Of a stretch of DNA of 64,000 nucleotides, positions 16,728-24,994 are shown one piece after another (the first letter of the stretch is position 1; each line of letters begins with the position of its first letter). A model generated the notes under the pieces. It made no database searches. It was not told where the DNA came from and saw nothing but the letters and a program-made list of their open reading frames with translations. The stretch comes from M1-B18 sp048264125 (GTDB lineage: Bacteria > Bacillota > Clostridia > Peptostreptococcales > Natronincolaceae): NCBI GenBank assembly GCA_048264125.1, contig JBLXDM010000004.1, forward strand, positions 1-64,000, read 5' to 3'. The translations under genes were made by a program, and so were the position numbers.

Positions 16728-17027
16728 TTAGCCTCTATTGGTTAATAGGATGAAGACATATAATATCAGCTTAGATAAAAGTCCTATTGTGGCAACAAAT
16801 AACATAGGCTTTTCATTCATTTTTTTGTAATAAAAGATACTGGCAATAAAAAATAAAGGGTACATTAGCTCTTGAGGTGTCAGCTTCCCTACCCCAATAC
16901 TGCTACTAAAGCTATTACCAATGCTAATCACTCCCGAAAGGGTAATATTAACTGTAACAAATAAAGCCTGCAGTGCTAGTATAATGATTATTGCATTTAA
17001 TATTGTCTTAAAAACCTTCATATGCAC
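16728..17027 (-). CDS. Small membrane protein of unknown function
   Basis: 99 residues with three hydrophobic stretches (about 8-38, 52-66, 76-95). No motif is recognised. It lies between a 56-codon membrane-protein gene and the VanZ-like gene, all on the minus strand with short gaps, so the three are likely transcribed together. Confidence 0.6.
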   Translation of the reverse strand: MHMKVFKTILNAIIIILALQALFVTVNITLSGVISIGNSFSSSIGVGKLTPQELMYPLFFIASIFYYKKMNEKPMLFVATIGLLSKLILYVFILLTNRG

Positions 17028-17047
17028 TCTCCTCTTTTATGTAAATT

Positions 17048-17218
17048 TTATTGTTGCTTATCTCTGGCCTTAGCAGCTTCAAGGCTCAAAAGCTTCAGCT
17101 CATCAAACAATTCCTCTTTAAATTCATGTACTACCTCTTTTACTGCCATTTTAACTGCCGCTGCAATTAGTGCAAATAATATAAAGCAGCCGATTATTGA
17201 AAAAACAATGATTTCCAA
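17048..17218 (-). CDS. Small single-pass membrane protein (56 aa, TTG start)
   Basis: A short gene read on the minus strand from a TTG at 17216-17218, with AGGGAAG 7 nt upstream as the ribosome site, to a TAA at 17048-17050. The product has one N-terminal membrane helix (IIVFSIIGCFILFALIAAAV) followed by an acidic, amphipathic cytoplasmic helix (KEEVVHE-like and FKEELFDELKLL). It fits exactly between the cyclase gene and the 99-codon membrane gene. The clean reading frame, hydrophobic pattern and ribosome site support a real gene; the function is unknown. Confidence 0.6.
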   Translation of the reverse strand: MEIIVFSIIGCFILFALIAAAVKMAVKEVVHEFKEELFDELKLLSLEAAKARDKQQ

Positions 17219-17240
17219 TTCATCACTTCCCTTATGCTTT

Positions 17241-17879
17241 TTATAACTCTACCATTGCAATTGCCCTTACGGGTGAGCCGTCGGCATCCTTTATCTTTAA
17301 AGGAAGACATGAGAACATGAAGCTATCTCTTCCGATTGCATTTAGATTAGTGAGGTTTTCTATTATTATCATTTCCCTGTTAAAAAACCTGTAGTGGATA
17401 GCAAAATCCTTTGTCTCCATAGCGTCTATTGAAATAGCATCAATTCCTATACCCTTTAGCTTAAATTGAAGAAGCCAATCACAGGCTGTCTCCGTCAATG
17501 CCGGAAAGCCTTCGAAATATTCCTTGCTGCCCCAAAGCCCGCTCCAGCCGGTCTTGAGAATTATAAAATCCGACTCCTTAATCAGAGCCTCATATGGCAT
17601 TAGCTGCTGCAATGAAATTTCTCCTTTTGCCTCCGTTACGTCCACCAGTACAGCCCTGCCGACAAAATCCTCAGCTGCATAATCGGTTAAGCGCCTTCCC
17701 TCTTTAAGCATATGGGCCGGAACATCGATATGGGTTCCTGTATGGGTGTACATGGTGATTTTGAGCTCTGCAAAGCCATGCTCCTCCACGGTATTGGCGG
17801 TATTTAGCCTTGGCGCCTCTGTTCCGGGGAAAACCGGCATATTTTCCTCTATAGTTTGCGTTAAATCAATGATTTTCAT
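17241..17879 (-). CDS. Cyclase / kynurenine formamidase-like hydrolase
   Basis: 212 residues of the cyclase (KynB-like) family. The metal-binding signature is TGTHIDVPAHML (about 47-58, HxxxxD/H pattern), with a further conserved region KTGWSGLWG (about 114-122). Members hydrolyse N-formylkynurenine, isatin and related cyclic amides using Mn2+ or Zn2+. There are no tryptophan-catabolism genes nearby, so the substrate is open. It lies 25 bp from the upstream DUF218 gene on the same strand. Confidence 0.82.
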   Translation of the reverse strand: MKIIDLTQTIEENMPVFPGTEAPRLNTANTVEEHGFAELKITMYTHTGTHIDVPAHMLKEGRRLTDYAAEDFVGRAVLVDVTEAKGEISLQQLMPYEALIKESDFIILKTGWSGLWGSKEYFEGFPALTETACDWLLQFKLKGIGIDAISIDAMETKDFAIHYRFFNREMIIIENLTNLNAIGRDSFMFSCLPLKIKDADGSPVRAIAMVEL

Positions 17880-17903
17880 AATTCTAATCTCCCCTGCCGC
17901 CTT

Positions 17904-18524
17904 CTAAAGCAGCAAATATTTATAATAGGCAAAAAACTCTCTGAAGACTGAGTAGATGTCCCTTACAAAAAAGTCCTTTGCATGGGCTCCGTATATTTCT
18001 GTTAAGCCCTGCTGCTTAAAGGCCAATTTGCTTCTGGATATATGGAAAAATTGTGTAATTATCATAAGGGATTCAAAGCCCTGCTCCTCCATTATCTGTC
18101 TGCTGTTTTCAGCAGTTAAGGCAGTGTTGTAGCCATTGCTGTCAGCTATAATAATATCATGTGGTACTCCCTTTTCAACCAAATATTCCTTCATAACGAA
18201 GGCCTCATCATGGCCCTCCTTACCTACACCACCGCTTACTATTATACTATCAAAGTAACCGCTGGTATACAGCTCTACTGTTCTATCCAGCCTTCCCTTT
18301 AAGGTAGGTGAGGGTGCACCGCTTACCTCCACCTTATTCCCCAACACTACTGCAACATCTGCCTTATTCAGCTCATCTCTGAGACCATCAACAGTGATGG
18401 CTATAGCGTGTATGACAAACCATACCGTAAATACTGCTAATCCATACGTGACTATCCTTTTGTAGCCCCCTTGAAGCACAGTAAGTCCTCTTCTTCTTCT
18501 GCCTTTTTTAGCCCTTGTAATCAT
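17904..18524 (-). CDS. YdcF/SanA-like (DUF218) protein
   Basis: 206 residues. A membrane segment near residues 25-48 is followed by a DUF218 domain with ADVAVVLGNKVE (about 56-67), the GGVGKEGHDEA loop and a conserved ADSNGYNTALTAENSRQ region. Relatives include E. coli SanA (vancomycin sensitivity, envelope barrier) and YdcF. The biochemical activity is unproven. Its start is 20 bp after the DJ-1 family gene on the same strand. Confidence 0.82.
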   Translation of the reverse strand: MITRAKKGRRRRGLTVLQGGYKRIVTYGLAVFTVWFVIHAIAITVDGLRDELNKADVAVVLGNKVEVSGAPSPTLKGRLDRTVELYTSGYFDSIIVSGGVGKEGHDEAFVMKEYLVEKGVPHDIIIADSNGYNTALTAENSRQIMEEQGFESLMIITQFFHISRSKLAFKQQGLTEIYGAHAKDFFVRDIYSVFREFFAYYKYLLL

Positions 18525-18544
18525 GTCATCTACCTCCAGTGTCT

Positions 18545-19126
18545 TTAAAAGCCCATATTTCTTCTGGTTTCCAGTGCATGCTCTTTGGAGGTCAGCAGCT
18601 CCAGCAGCTTAAAGGCCACCTCTACTGCTGTTGAGGGCCCCCAGGAGGTAATGATATTATCCTCCACAACTATTGGTTCGTCTGTCACCAGCCTACAGCC
18701 AAACTCCTCCAGCTGCTTTTGCTTTTTGCCTCCCGCCAAATGATAGGTGGTGGCTTTTTTATCCTTTAGGGCACCGCTTTTTCCAATGGGGAGAGCCCCT
18801 ACACAGACCGATGCTATTGGTTTTTTAAGCGTGTTGAATTTCAATATAAGCTCTAAAAGACTTTCATTATATGCATCCTCATAAAAGCCGTATTCTCCAA
18901 AGCCACCGGGAATTGCTAGAGCATCGAAATCCTCTGCCTTTACCTCCTCCAGCAGCAGGTCTACCTTAAGGGGTATATTAAAGCAGCTGACGATCTCCTG
19001 CCTTATGCCACAGGTAACAACCTCCACACTTCCTCTATTGTAATGCCTATCCCAACCAAATACATCAATGAAGCCGCTTGCCTCAATCAGCTCTACTCCC
19101 TTTGCTAAAAACAATAATAGCCTCAT
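18545..19126 (-). CDS. DJ-1/PfpI family protein
   Basis: 193 residues of the DJ-1/ThiJ/PfpI superfamily. It has an acidic residue in AKGVELIEASG (E13 region) and the nucleophile elbow cysteine in ASVCVGALPIGKSG (about 104-117). Family activities include glyoxalase/deglycase, chaperone and amidase functions, none of which can be fixed here. It heads a probable transcript with the DUF218 gene and the cyclase-like gene. Confidence 0.85.
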   Translation of the reverse strand: MRLLLFLAKGVELIEASGFIDVFGWDRHYNRGSVEVVTCGIRQEIVSCFNIPLKVDLLLEEVKAEDFDALAIPGGFGEYGFYEDAYNESLLELILKFNTLKKPIASVCVGALPIGKSGALKDKKATTYHLAGGKKQKQLEEFGCRLVTDEPIVVEDNIITSWGPSTAVEVAFKLLELLTSKEHALETRRNMGF

Positions 19127-19201
19127 TTTATGCCAGCCTCCTTCTATATTTACATATATATTTTACCATATATTTATTAGCTCATATAAAGTTTCTCATA
19201 T

Positions 19202-19229
19202 AAAAAAGCCCATATAAATGGACTTTTTT
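19202..19229 (-). terminator. Intrinsic terminator after the carboxypeptidase gene
   Basis: AAGCCCAT (19206-19213) and ATGGACTT (19218-19225) pair with one mismatch, with T-runs on either side. It lies downstream of the gene ending at 19319. Confidence 0.5.
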
Positions 19230-19318
19230 CAGTAGCCTCGGAGAATGTGCGATAATCTCTTAACTTTATATAAGCTCAAATACATATGGACTCCCAAGTT
19301 CAAGTGCAATTTTCTCAA

Positions 19319-20437
19319 TTACTTATTTATCTTAAAGAATCTGTAGATTTTATCCTTGAGGGTTAATTTCTCTATCCCCTCTTCTGTATATAAATTAGTG
19401 GTATTGATAAGCTCCTGGTCTAAATAGGTATATATTTTTCCTACCGTCTGTCCTTTAATTATCGGAGCAGCTATGCTTTCCGGATATTCTATTTTAGTCA
19501 TTACCTTATCTAGCTCCTCCTCCTTGACGGGAATTATTATGTCTTTGGAAGCCATAAGATTTACACTACCGCTTTGCCCATCGACGACTGCTATACTACC
19601 CACCAAAGCATCCGCATTATATACAATGTGGGGCTTATAGAGGCTAAAGCTTTGGTCCAGCAGCTCCTTGGTGGTATTGAACCAGTTGCCGTCATTTAGT
19701 GTTACGGCTATGAACTGCATGCTATCCCTTGTGGCGGAGGCAACCAGGCAGCGTCCGGCATTTTTTGTGTAACCTGTTTTAACGCCGTCCCCACCCTCTA
19801 CAATACTTAGAATTTTATTCTTATTAACAAAATAATTATATTCATTATCTCTCTCAGCTCTCCAATACTTTGACCTTGATATCTCCTTAAAGGAAGGGTT
19901 GTGCATTGCCGCCCTCGTTATGATAGCAAGGTCATAGGCCGTAGTATAATGCTGCTGATGGGTAAGTCCATGGGGATTCATAAAATTTGTATTATTTGCC
20001 CCCAGCTCCTTGGCTCTGGCATTCATCAGCTCTGCAAAGGCTTCAACTGAGCCTGAAACCGCTATGGCCACTGCCTCTGCTGCGTCATTACCTGATCTAA
20101 GCATCAGTCCGTAGACTAAATCTATCAATTTAATTTTTTCATTGGCCTTAAGATATATTGATGAGCCCTCAACACCCACCGCTGCTGGGTCTACAGTGAC
20201 ATAATCCTCTAGTGGAATATGTTCCAGGGCCAGTAAAGCCGTCATGATCTTTGTTGTGCTGGCCATAGGCATTTTCTGATGTATGCTTTTTTCATATAAT
20301 ATTCTGCCTGTAGCTGTATCCATAACTATTGCAGCCTCACCGGACACCGGATGCTCAAAGCCGTTATCTCCATACACAAAGCCTATGCTGCTGATACAAA
20401 TGGCTAAAACGAGAATCAATAAACGCTTCTTTTTCAC
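19319..20437 (-). CDS. D-alanyl-D-alanine carboxypeptidase (S11, sporulation-type)
   Basis: 372 residues with an N-terminal signal peptide (KKKRLLILVLAICISSIGF). The three penicillin-binding motifs are STTK in MPMASTTKIM (about 58-67), SGN in MLRSGNDAAE, and KTG in GVKTGYTKN. A C-terminal domain ends in an amphipathic region (KLTLKDKIYRFFKI) that would anchor it to the membrane. It trims the terminal D-Ala of peptidoglycan stem peptides outside the cell. The position close to ytfJ, DUF2953 and scpAB matches the sporulation-linked carboxypeptidase locus of other Clostridia. A second S11 enzyme lies at 33.2 kb. Confidence 0.88.
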   Translation of the reverse strand: MKKKRLLILVLAICISSIGFVYGDNGFEHPVSGEAAIVMDTATGRILYEKSIHQKMPMASTTKIMTALLALEHIPLEDYVTVDPAAVGVEGSSIYLKANEKIKLIDLVYGLMLRSGNDAAEAVAIAVSGSVEAFAELMNARAKELGANNTNFMNPHGLTHQQHYTTAYDLAIITRAAMHNPSFKEISRSKYWRAERDNEYNYFVNKNKILSIVEGGDGVKTGYTKNAGRCLVASATRDSMQFIAVTLNDGNWFNTTKELLDQSFSLYKPHIVYNADALVGSIAVVDGQSGSVNLMASKDIIIPVKEEELDKVMTKIEYPESIAAPIIKGQTVGKIYTYLDQELINTTNLYTEEGIEKLTLKDKIYRFFKINK

Positions 20438-20589
20438 TTTTTTTCACCTCATATGACTTTATTTAATACCATAGCTTATTATCTGCATTTAAATTTTCAG
20501 TCATACTGGTTTAAATTAGAGGTATTAATAAAATTAGCCATTAAAAAAATGCTTCAAGGGACAGAAAAAATTCCCTAAAGCATCTTTGA

Positions 20590-20640
20590 TTTTGCACTAT
20601 TCACTATTCATTATTCTCTAATCCTTAATCTTTAATCATT
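20590..20640. repeat. ATTCACTATTCATTATTC repeat copy
   Basis: TGCACTATTCACTATTCATT followed by CTCTAATCCTTAATCTTTAATC abuts the 3' end of the MazG-like gene. It is a copy of the repeat family seen at 7.7, 9.7, 9.96 and 51.95 kb. Confidence 0.6.
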
Positions 20641-21046
20641 CTGCATCATTTTCTCTTATGATCTCACAGCCAAATTCCTTTGCTATCTTTTCAGCCTCCT
20701 GAACATCCTCTTCGCTCCATATGGACCAGCCGCCCTTTATGGCACCATCTACTAATATTTCAACCTTATCATTCTTCAGAATCATAATTTTATTATGCCT
20801 TCTCCGCATCTGCTCTATCTGCTTTTTAACTGCCTCCTCAGGGTCCACATCCAGCACCTTCATTGCTATAAATAAACAGGACATAGCATCCTGCAGCTCT
20901 CTTTTTGCTTTATCTACATTACCCTTCATCAATTCCTTCAGGGACTCTGCCACCTCTTCATTTAAATGACTTATTGCGGTTTTGGGATCATTTGTACTAT
21001 ACTTTCGATTATTCCATATCAACTCAATAGCTTCCTTTATATCCAT
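20636..21046 (-). CDS. MazG-like NTP pyrophosphohydrolase-domain protein
   Basis: 136 residues. The N-terminal ~85 residues match the all-alpha NTP-PPase (MazG/HisE) fold: LNEEVAESLKELMKG (E-x-x-E type, about 29-43) and a later acidic pair in ELQDAMSCLF (E-x-x-D, about 51-60) that would bind Mg2+. A C-terminal tail of about 45 residues (VEILVDGAIKGGWSIW) is not part of the core fold and may be a partner or specificity element. Members hydrolyse NTPs to NMP plus pyrophosphate, often as house-cleaning enzymes. It is a single gene with its own 3' repeat. Confidence 0.75.
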   Translation of the reverse strand: MDIKEAIELIWNNRKYSTNDPKTAISHLNEEVAESLKELMKGNVDKAKRELQDAMSCLFIAMKVLDVDPEEAVKKQIEQMRRRHNKIMILKNDKVEILVDGAIKGGWSIWSEEDVQEAEKIAKEFGCEIIRENDAE

Positions 21047-21130
21047 AAGCTTCCCCCCACCTTATACTATTTATATCTATTATAGCTTTCTTTGGCGTAA
21101 GTATCAAATATCCCTTTATTAAATATCCAT

Positions 21131-21158
21131 AAAAAAAGAGGACTTTTTCGGTCCTCTT
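21131..21158 (-). terminator. Intrinsic terminator overlapping the ytfJ stop codon
   Basis: AGAGGAC (21137-21143) pairs with GTCCTCT (21151-21157); on the minus strand a T-run of seven follows. The stem begins inside the stop codon of the ytfJ-like gene. Confidence 0.75.
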
Positions 21159-21639
21159 AATCATAGCTAATAATATCTTGTTCAAAGCTTCGGCCCTTTG
21201 CGCCTCTTTTGTTAACCATGGCCTGAAGCTTATTAATGACCTCCGGGGTCATATTTATTAAATTATCAATCATATTTGCTCTTTGATCAACAGGCATCAA
21301 TTTAATATGTCCATTGCCCACCACCATAAAAGCAACCGGCTGCACAGAAACACCTGCTCCTGCACCACCTGCAAAGGGGAATTTGGGCTGAGGCTTATCC
21401 TGGCCCTCTCCATTCTCCTTATTACTATCCTTTTTATCCTTCTCTTCCTTCTCCATTGCATAATCCCCGCCGCCGGAAGCAAAGCCAAAGGAAACCTTAG
21501 AGATTGGAATTATAACTGTCCCGTCCGGTGTTTCTACAGGATCCCCTACTATTGTATTCACGTCCACCATTTCTTTAATGCTTTCCATTGTAGTCTTCAT
21601 TAAAGCCTCAATAGGATGACTAGCCATCATTTTCACCAA
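21157..21639 (-). CDS. ytfJ: GerW/YtfJ-type spore protein
   Basis: 160 residues of the YtfJ (GerW) family. The N-terminus HPIEALMKTTMESIKEMVD and the following NTIVGDPVETPDGTVIIPIS are characteristic, with the glycine-rich GFASGGGDY. A charged internal linker (about 62-85, KEEKDKKDSNKENG) separates it from a hydrophobic GGAGAGVSVQPVAF segment. In Bacillus the protein is made in the forespore and is needed for normal germination. It is preceded by its usual partner, a DUF2953 membrane protein, with a 6-bp gap. Confidence 0.9.
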   Translation of the reverse strand: MVKMMASHPIEALMKTTMESIKEMVDVNTIVGDPVETPDGTVIIPISKVSFGFASGGGDYAMEKEEKDKKDSNKENGEGQDKPQPKFPFAGGAGAGVSVQPVAFMVVGNGHIKLMPVDQRANMIDNLINMTPEVINKLQAMVNKRGAKGRSFEQDIISYD

Positions 21640-21645
21640 CCTTAT

Positions 21646-22269
21646 CTATTTACTTTTAAATAAAATTTTCAAGCCTGCAATAATAATATAGCCTATTTTC
21701 AGGGTTATTATACAGTCCAACGAGGTATTAAATTTGTCTGCCCCATAATATGGAAGGACATTGACATGGTAGCTTTTTAAGGACATTTTTTTTATTAAAA
21801 GAGCAACAATATTTGATTTCACCGCCCAAAAAACACCTGTTGTTATTGCAGTGGCGGCAGCATCCGATACCCCGACCTCTGTGGTCCAGGATATATCCTC
21901 CATTACCAGCCTTTTATTTATATACCGAATTCCCATCCTGTACCTTTTATACATTAGATTAGCTTTATTATAAATAGTCTCCAGCTCCCTCCAGCTGAAT
22001 TCTCTATTCTTATGCTGCTTAACCGTCTCTTTATTTGTAATTTCTATATCCGAGTTGATTTCAGTTGCAGCCACCGAATTGCTTTTGTTCATTATTTCGA
22101 CAAAGGGTATCTCCATGCGATACTTAATAAGGCCGTAGAGGGCATAAAAATGAAATATGATCTCCTCACAGCTATTATCCTTTAAAAGCTTTATTTTTAT
22201 TTTGATACTGGACAGGGATACCAGCAGTAATATGGCTATTAATACAATTGAAATATACAGAATAAGCAT
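21646..22269 (-). CDS. DUF2953 family membrane protein (YtfI-like)
   Basis: 207 residues. One N-terminal membrane helix (residues ~2-20) is followed by KIKIKLLKDN and a long region with WTTEVGVSDAAATAITTG (about 132-149), typical of DUF2953 proteins, and a second hydrophobic segment near the C-terminus (CIITLKIGYIIIAGLKILF). The family almost always precedes ytfJ in spore formers, as here. Presumably it works with YtfJ in the forespore membrane, but no biochemical role is known. Confidence 0.85.
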   Translation of the reverse strand: MLILYISIVLIAILLLVSLSSIKIKIKLLKDNSCEEIIFHFYALYGLIKYRMEIPFVEIMNKSNSVAATEINSDIEITNKETVKQHKNREFSWRELETIYNKANLMYKRYRMGIRYINKRLVMEDISWTTEVGVSDAAATAITTGVFWAVKSNIVALLIKKMSLKSYHVNVLPYYGADKFNTSLDCIITLKIGYIIIAGLKILFKSK

Positions 22270-22432
22270 GATATCACCCTTTGAAATATAATATTACTTA
22301 TTTTTTCCAAAAATAGCTGAAATTAGACACTGATATATCTTTAAACCTGCATTTTAAATTTGAATAATTCTTTTGTCGGTTTTTATTAAAAACATATTGA
22401 CTTTTTTTTAAAAATCATTATATTTAATATAG

Positions 22433-22449
22433 GTAAACACAAAGTTTAC
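22433..22449. promoter_or_regulatory. Candidate operator upstream of the XRE-cupin regulator
   Basis: GTAAAC and GTTTAC form a perfect inverted repeat with a 5-bp spacer. It lies just downstream of a TTGACT (22397-22402) and TATTTA (22421-22426) promoter-like pair. The motif TTTACTGT within it recurs in a palindrome before speE. Autoregulation by the XRE-cupin protein is inferred. Confidence 0.4.
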
Positions 22450-22518
22450 TGTTAGGAAATTAAAATACCGTTACTCAGCTTATTGAAGCTTTGAAGTATC
22501 TACCGGTGAGGTGTTAGC

Positions 22519-23058
22519 TTGGACATAGGCAGTAGAATTAAGCGATTAAGGATTTTGAATGAATTGACTCAAGAGGAGCTCGCACAGCGTTGTGACTTAA
22601 CCAAGGGCTTTATATCTAAGATTGAGAGAGATATTACCTCTCCCTCTATAGCCACTCTGATGGATATACTGGAGGCTCTGGGCACAGATGTTAAAAAGTT
22701 CTTCAATGAGGATGTACAGGACAAGATTGTATTTACTAAGGAGGATATCTACACCTCCGCTAATGAGGAGAGCCTTCATAGGGTTTCGTGGCTAATACCA
22801 AATGCTCAGAAAAATGCTATGGAGCCTATTCTAATTGAGCTGGAGCCCAATGGCAAAAGCAATGTAGAGGACCCCCACAAGGGCGAGGAATTCGGATATG
22901 TGCTTAAGGGGGCTATAACCCTTCATTTTGGTAATAAAAAATATAAAATTAAAAAGGGTGAAAGCTTCTATTTTAAGTCCAGCCAAACCCATTATCTTGA
23001 GAATACCGGCATTAAAAATGCAGAGGTTCTCTGGGTTTCAAGTCCACCATCCTTTTAG
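22519..23058 (+). CDS. XRE-family regulator with cupin sensor domain
   Basis: 179 residues. Residues ~5-60 are a helix-turn-helix of the Cro/XRE type (LRILNELTQEELAQRC, GFISKIERD). Residues ~105-175 form a cupin beta-barrel (HKGEEFGYVLKGAITLHFG). It starts at a TTG, with GTGAGGTG upstream as ribosome site. PuuR and relatives with this layout sense polyamines or amino acids. It sits immediately before speE and speB on the same strand, so it probably regulates spermidine synthesis and its own gene. Confidence 0.85.
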   Translation: MDIGSRIKRLRILNELTQEELAQRCDLTKGFISKIERDITSPSIATLMDILEALGTDVKKFFNEDVQDKIVFTKEDIYTSANEESLHRVSWLIPNAQKNAMEPILIELEPNGKSNVEDPHKGEEFGYVLKGAITLHFGNKKYKIKKGESFYFKSSQTHYLENTGIKNAEVLWVSSPPSF

Positions 23059-23179
23059 GCCTTTGCTGTAAAGACATAAATATTGTATCGCTGTATAATA
23101 TCTACCTGAAGGTTGTATAATATCTATGTTTAGAGTATTTTCGCATAGTATATCAAGGGGGCCTTTGTGCTTGCTTGAT

Positions 23180-23194
23180 TTTTTACTGTAAAAA
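23180..23194. promoter_or_regulatory. Palindrome upstream of speE
   Basis: TTTTTAC-T-GTAAAAA is a perfect 7-bp-arm palindrome just upstream of a TATAAT (23202-23207). It shares TTTACTGT with the palindromic region in front of the XRE-cupin gene. A role as binding site for that regulator is inferred. Confidence 0.4.
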
Positions 23195-23239
23195 TTAAGG
23201 GTATAATTTGATTACATACATAATAAGGAGGAATTTAAA

Positions 23240-24094
23240 ATGGAATTATGGTACACAGAGGAGCAAACTGATAATGTTCGCCTTTCACTAAAGGTAAAGA
23301 GGCATTTATTTTCTGACCACAGCGATTTTCAACAGGTGGATGTATTTGAGACAGCCGAATACGGAAAACTAATGACTTTGGATGGTCTAGTAATGGTTAC
23401 TGAAAAGGACGAATTCGTTTATCATGATATGATAACCCACGTGGCAATGGCGGTAAATCCTGAAATTAAAAATGTACTTATCATTGGTGGTGGAGATGGC
23501 GGTACCGCAAGAGAAGTATTAAGATACCCACAGGTTCAGCATGTTGACATGGTTGAGATCGATAAAATGGTTTGCGATGTAGCTAAGGATTTCTTCCCGA
23601 CTATCTCAAATGAACTAGAAAATCCAAAGCTGGCTTTATACTATGAAGACGGTGTTGCCTATATGAAGGACAAAAATAACGTATATGATTTAATTATCAT
23701 TGACTCTACAGACCCTGTAGGCCCTGGAGAAGGACTGTTTACTACAGAGTTCTATACCGATTGCTTCAATGCGCTTACTGAGAATGGTATCTTAATTAAC
23801 CAAAATGAAAGCCCTGTTTACGAGCAATTTGCTAAGGAGGCCGTTCGTGCCAACAGCAAGCTGAAGAAGATTTTCCCTGAGGTGCATGTATATCAGGCTC
23901 AAATTCCTACGTATCCATCCGGTTACTGGCTGTTTGGCTTTGCATCTAAAAAGTTCCACCCAACCAAGGACATCAAGGCTGATGTATGGAACAATTTAGG
24001 CTTAAAGACTAAATATTATAATACTGACCTCCATTTAGGCGCCTTTGCTCTACCAAACTACGTGAAGGAGTTTTTCAACAATGGAAATGTTTAA
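23240..24094 (+). CDS. speE: Spermidine synthase (polyamine aminopropyltransferase)
   Basis: 284 residues, the normal length. The N-terminal beta-barrel domain starts MELWYTEEQT. The Rossmann domain has the cofactor loop IIGGGDGGTARE (about 76-87), the acidic VEIDKMV pair (about 100-106), and the catalytic region IIIDSTDPVGPGEGLF (about 153-168) with the gatekeeping DPVGP. It moves an aminopropyl group from decarboxylated S-adenosylmethionine to putrescine. The ribosome site is AAGGAGG. It overlaps speB by 14 bp. No speD or arginine decarboxylase is in this window. Confidence 0.95.
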   Translation: MELWYTEEQTDNVRLSLKVKRHLFSDHSDFQQVDVFETAEYGKLMTLDGLVMVTEKDEFVYHDMITHVAMAVNPEIKNVLIIGGGDGGTAREVLRYPQVQHVDMVEIDKMVCDVAKDFFPTISNELENPKLALYYEDGVAYMKDKNNVYDLIIIDSTDPVGPGEGLFTTEFYTDCFNALTENGILINQNESPVYEQFAKEAVRANSKLKKIFPEVHVYQAQIPTYPSGYWLFGFASKKFHPTKDIKADVWNNLGLKTKYYNTDLHLGAFALPNYVKEFFNNGNV

Positions 24095-24929
24095 TCAATA
24101 TCGTTTCATTGGCTGCGATGCTGAGCTGGAGGAATCGAAGGTCGTATTATTTGGAGCCCCCTACGACGGTACCAGCTCCTTTAGACCTGGCTCTCGCTTT
24201 GCTGCCAGCAAAATCAGAATAGATTCCTATGGCCTTGAAACCTACAGCCCCTATTTAGATATAGAGCTGGAGGAAAATAAAGTACATGATGCCGGTGATT
24301 TAAGCTTTAGCTTTGGCAACCGTGATCTGGTATTAAAAACAATAGGTGACTTTGTAACTTCAGTTACTGACGCCGATAAAAAGCCCTGCATGATAGGTGG
24401 CGAGCATCTTGTTACCCTGCCTGCTGTGGAGGTGCTGCACAAAAAATATCCAGATTTAATGGTGGTCCACTTCGATGCCCATACTGACCTTAGATCCGAT
24501 TACATGGGTGAGTCCTTATCCCACGCTACTGTTATCAAGAGAATCTGGGACTTCCTTGGGGATGGACGTATTTTCCAGTTCGGAATCCGTTCTGGCTTAA
24601 AGGAAGAATTCGATTGGGCCGATGCAGGACATACCTTTATGAATAAATTCGGCTATGAAAAGCTGGATGAGGCAATAGCAATCATTAAGGACAATCCGGT
24701 TTATCTGACCATAGACCTAGATATACTGGACCCCTCCATCTTCCCAGGTACAGGAACACCTGAGCCCGGTGGTGTATCCTTTAGTGATATGATGAAGATA
24801 ATCAAGAAGATTTCCGGTTTAAATATAGTAGGTGCAGATATCGTGGAGCTGGCTCCCGACTATGATCCGACTGGGGTTTCCACTGCTGTTGCGTCAAAGA
24901 TAATACGTGAGGTCATGCTGATATTATAG
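24081..24929 (+). CDS. speB: Agmatinase
   Basis: 282 residues of the ureohydrolase (arginase/agmatinase) family. The Mn2+ ligands are visible in order: H in GGEHLVTLP (about 111-119), the DAHTDLR set (about 134-140) and DLDILDPSI (about 215-223), followed by the conserved GTGTPEPGG. It hydrolyses agmatine to putrescine and urea, which then feeds the neighbouring spermidine synthase. It overlaps speE by 14 bp and ends at a long palindrome that can terminate transcription. Confidence 0.92.
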   Translation: MEMFNQYRFIGCDAELEESKVVLFGAPYDGTSSFRPGSRFAASKIRIDSYGLETYSPYLDIELEENKVHDAGDLSFSFGNRDLVLKTIGDFVTSVTDADKKPCMIGGEHLVTLPAVEVLHKKYPDLMVVHFDAHTDLRSDYMGESLSHATVIKRIWDFLGDGRIFQFGIRSGLKEEFDWADAGHTFMNKFGYEKLDEAIAIIKDNPVYLTIDLDILDPSIFPGTGTPEPGGVSFSDMMKIIKKISGLNIVGADIVELAPDYDPTGVSTAVASKIIREVMLIL

Positions 24930-24933
24930 TAAA

Positions 24934-24991
24934 GGTCACGGGGACGCTTTGTTTGACTTATAAACGTGTCAAGCAAAGCGTCCCCGTGACT
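24934..24991. repeat. Long GTCACGGGGACGCTTTG palindrome (REP-like; may terminate)
   Basis: The arm AAGGTCACGGGGACGCTTTG is matched by CAAAGCGTCCCCGTGACTT, with a smaller TTGAC/GTCAA pairing inside; together they make a stem of over 20 bp. It sits between the convergent speB and scpB genes. The motif with GTCACGGGGAC is the type found in interspersed palindromes that accompany REP-associated transposases in Firmicutes. It could also stop transcription from both sides, though the flanking T-runs are weak. Confidence 0.6.
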
Positions 24992-24994
24992 TCT

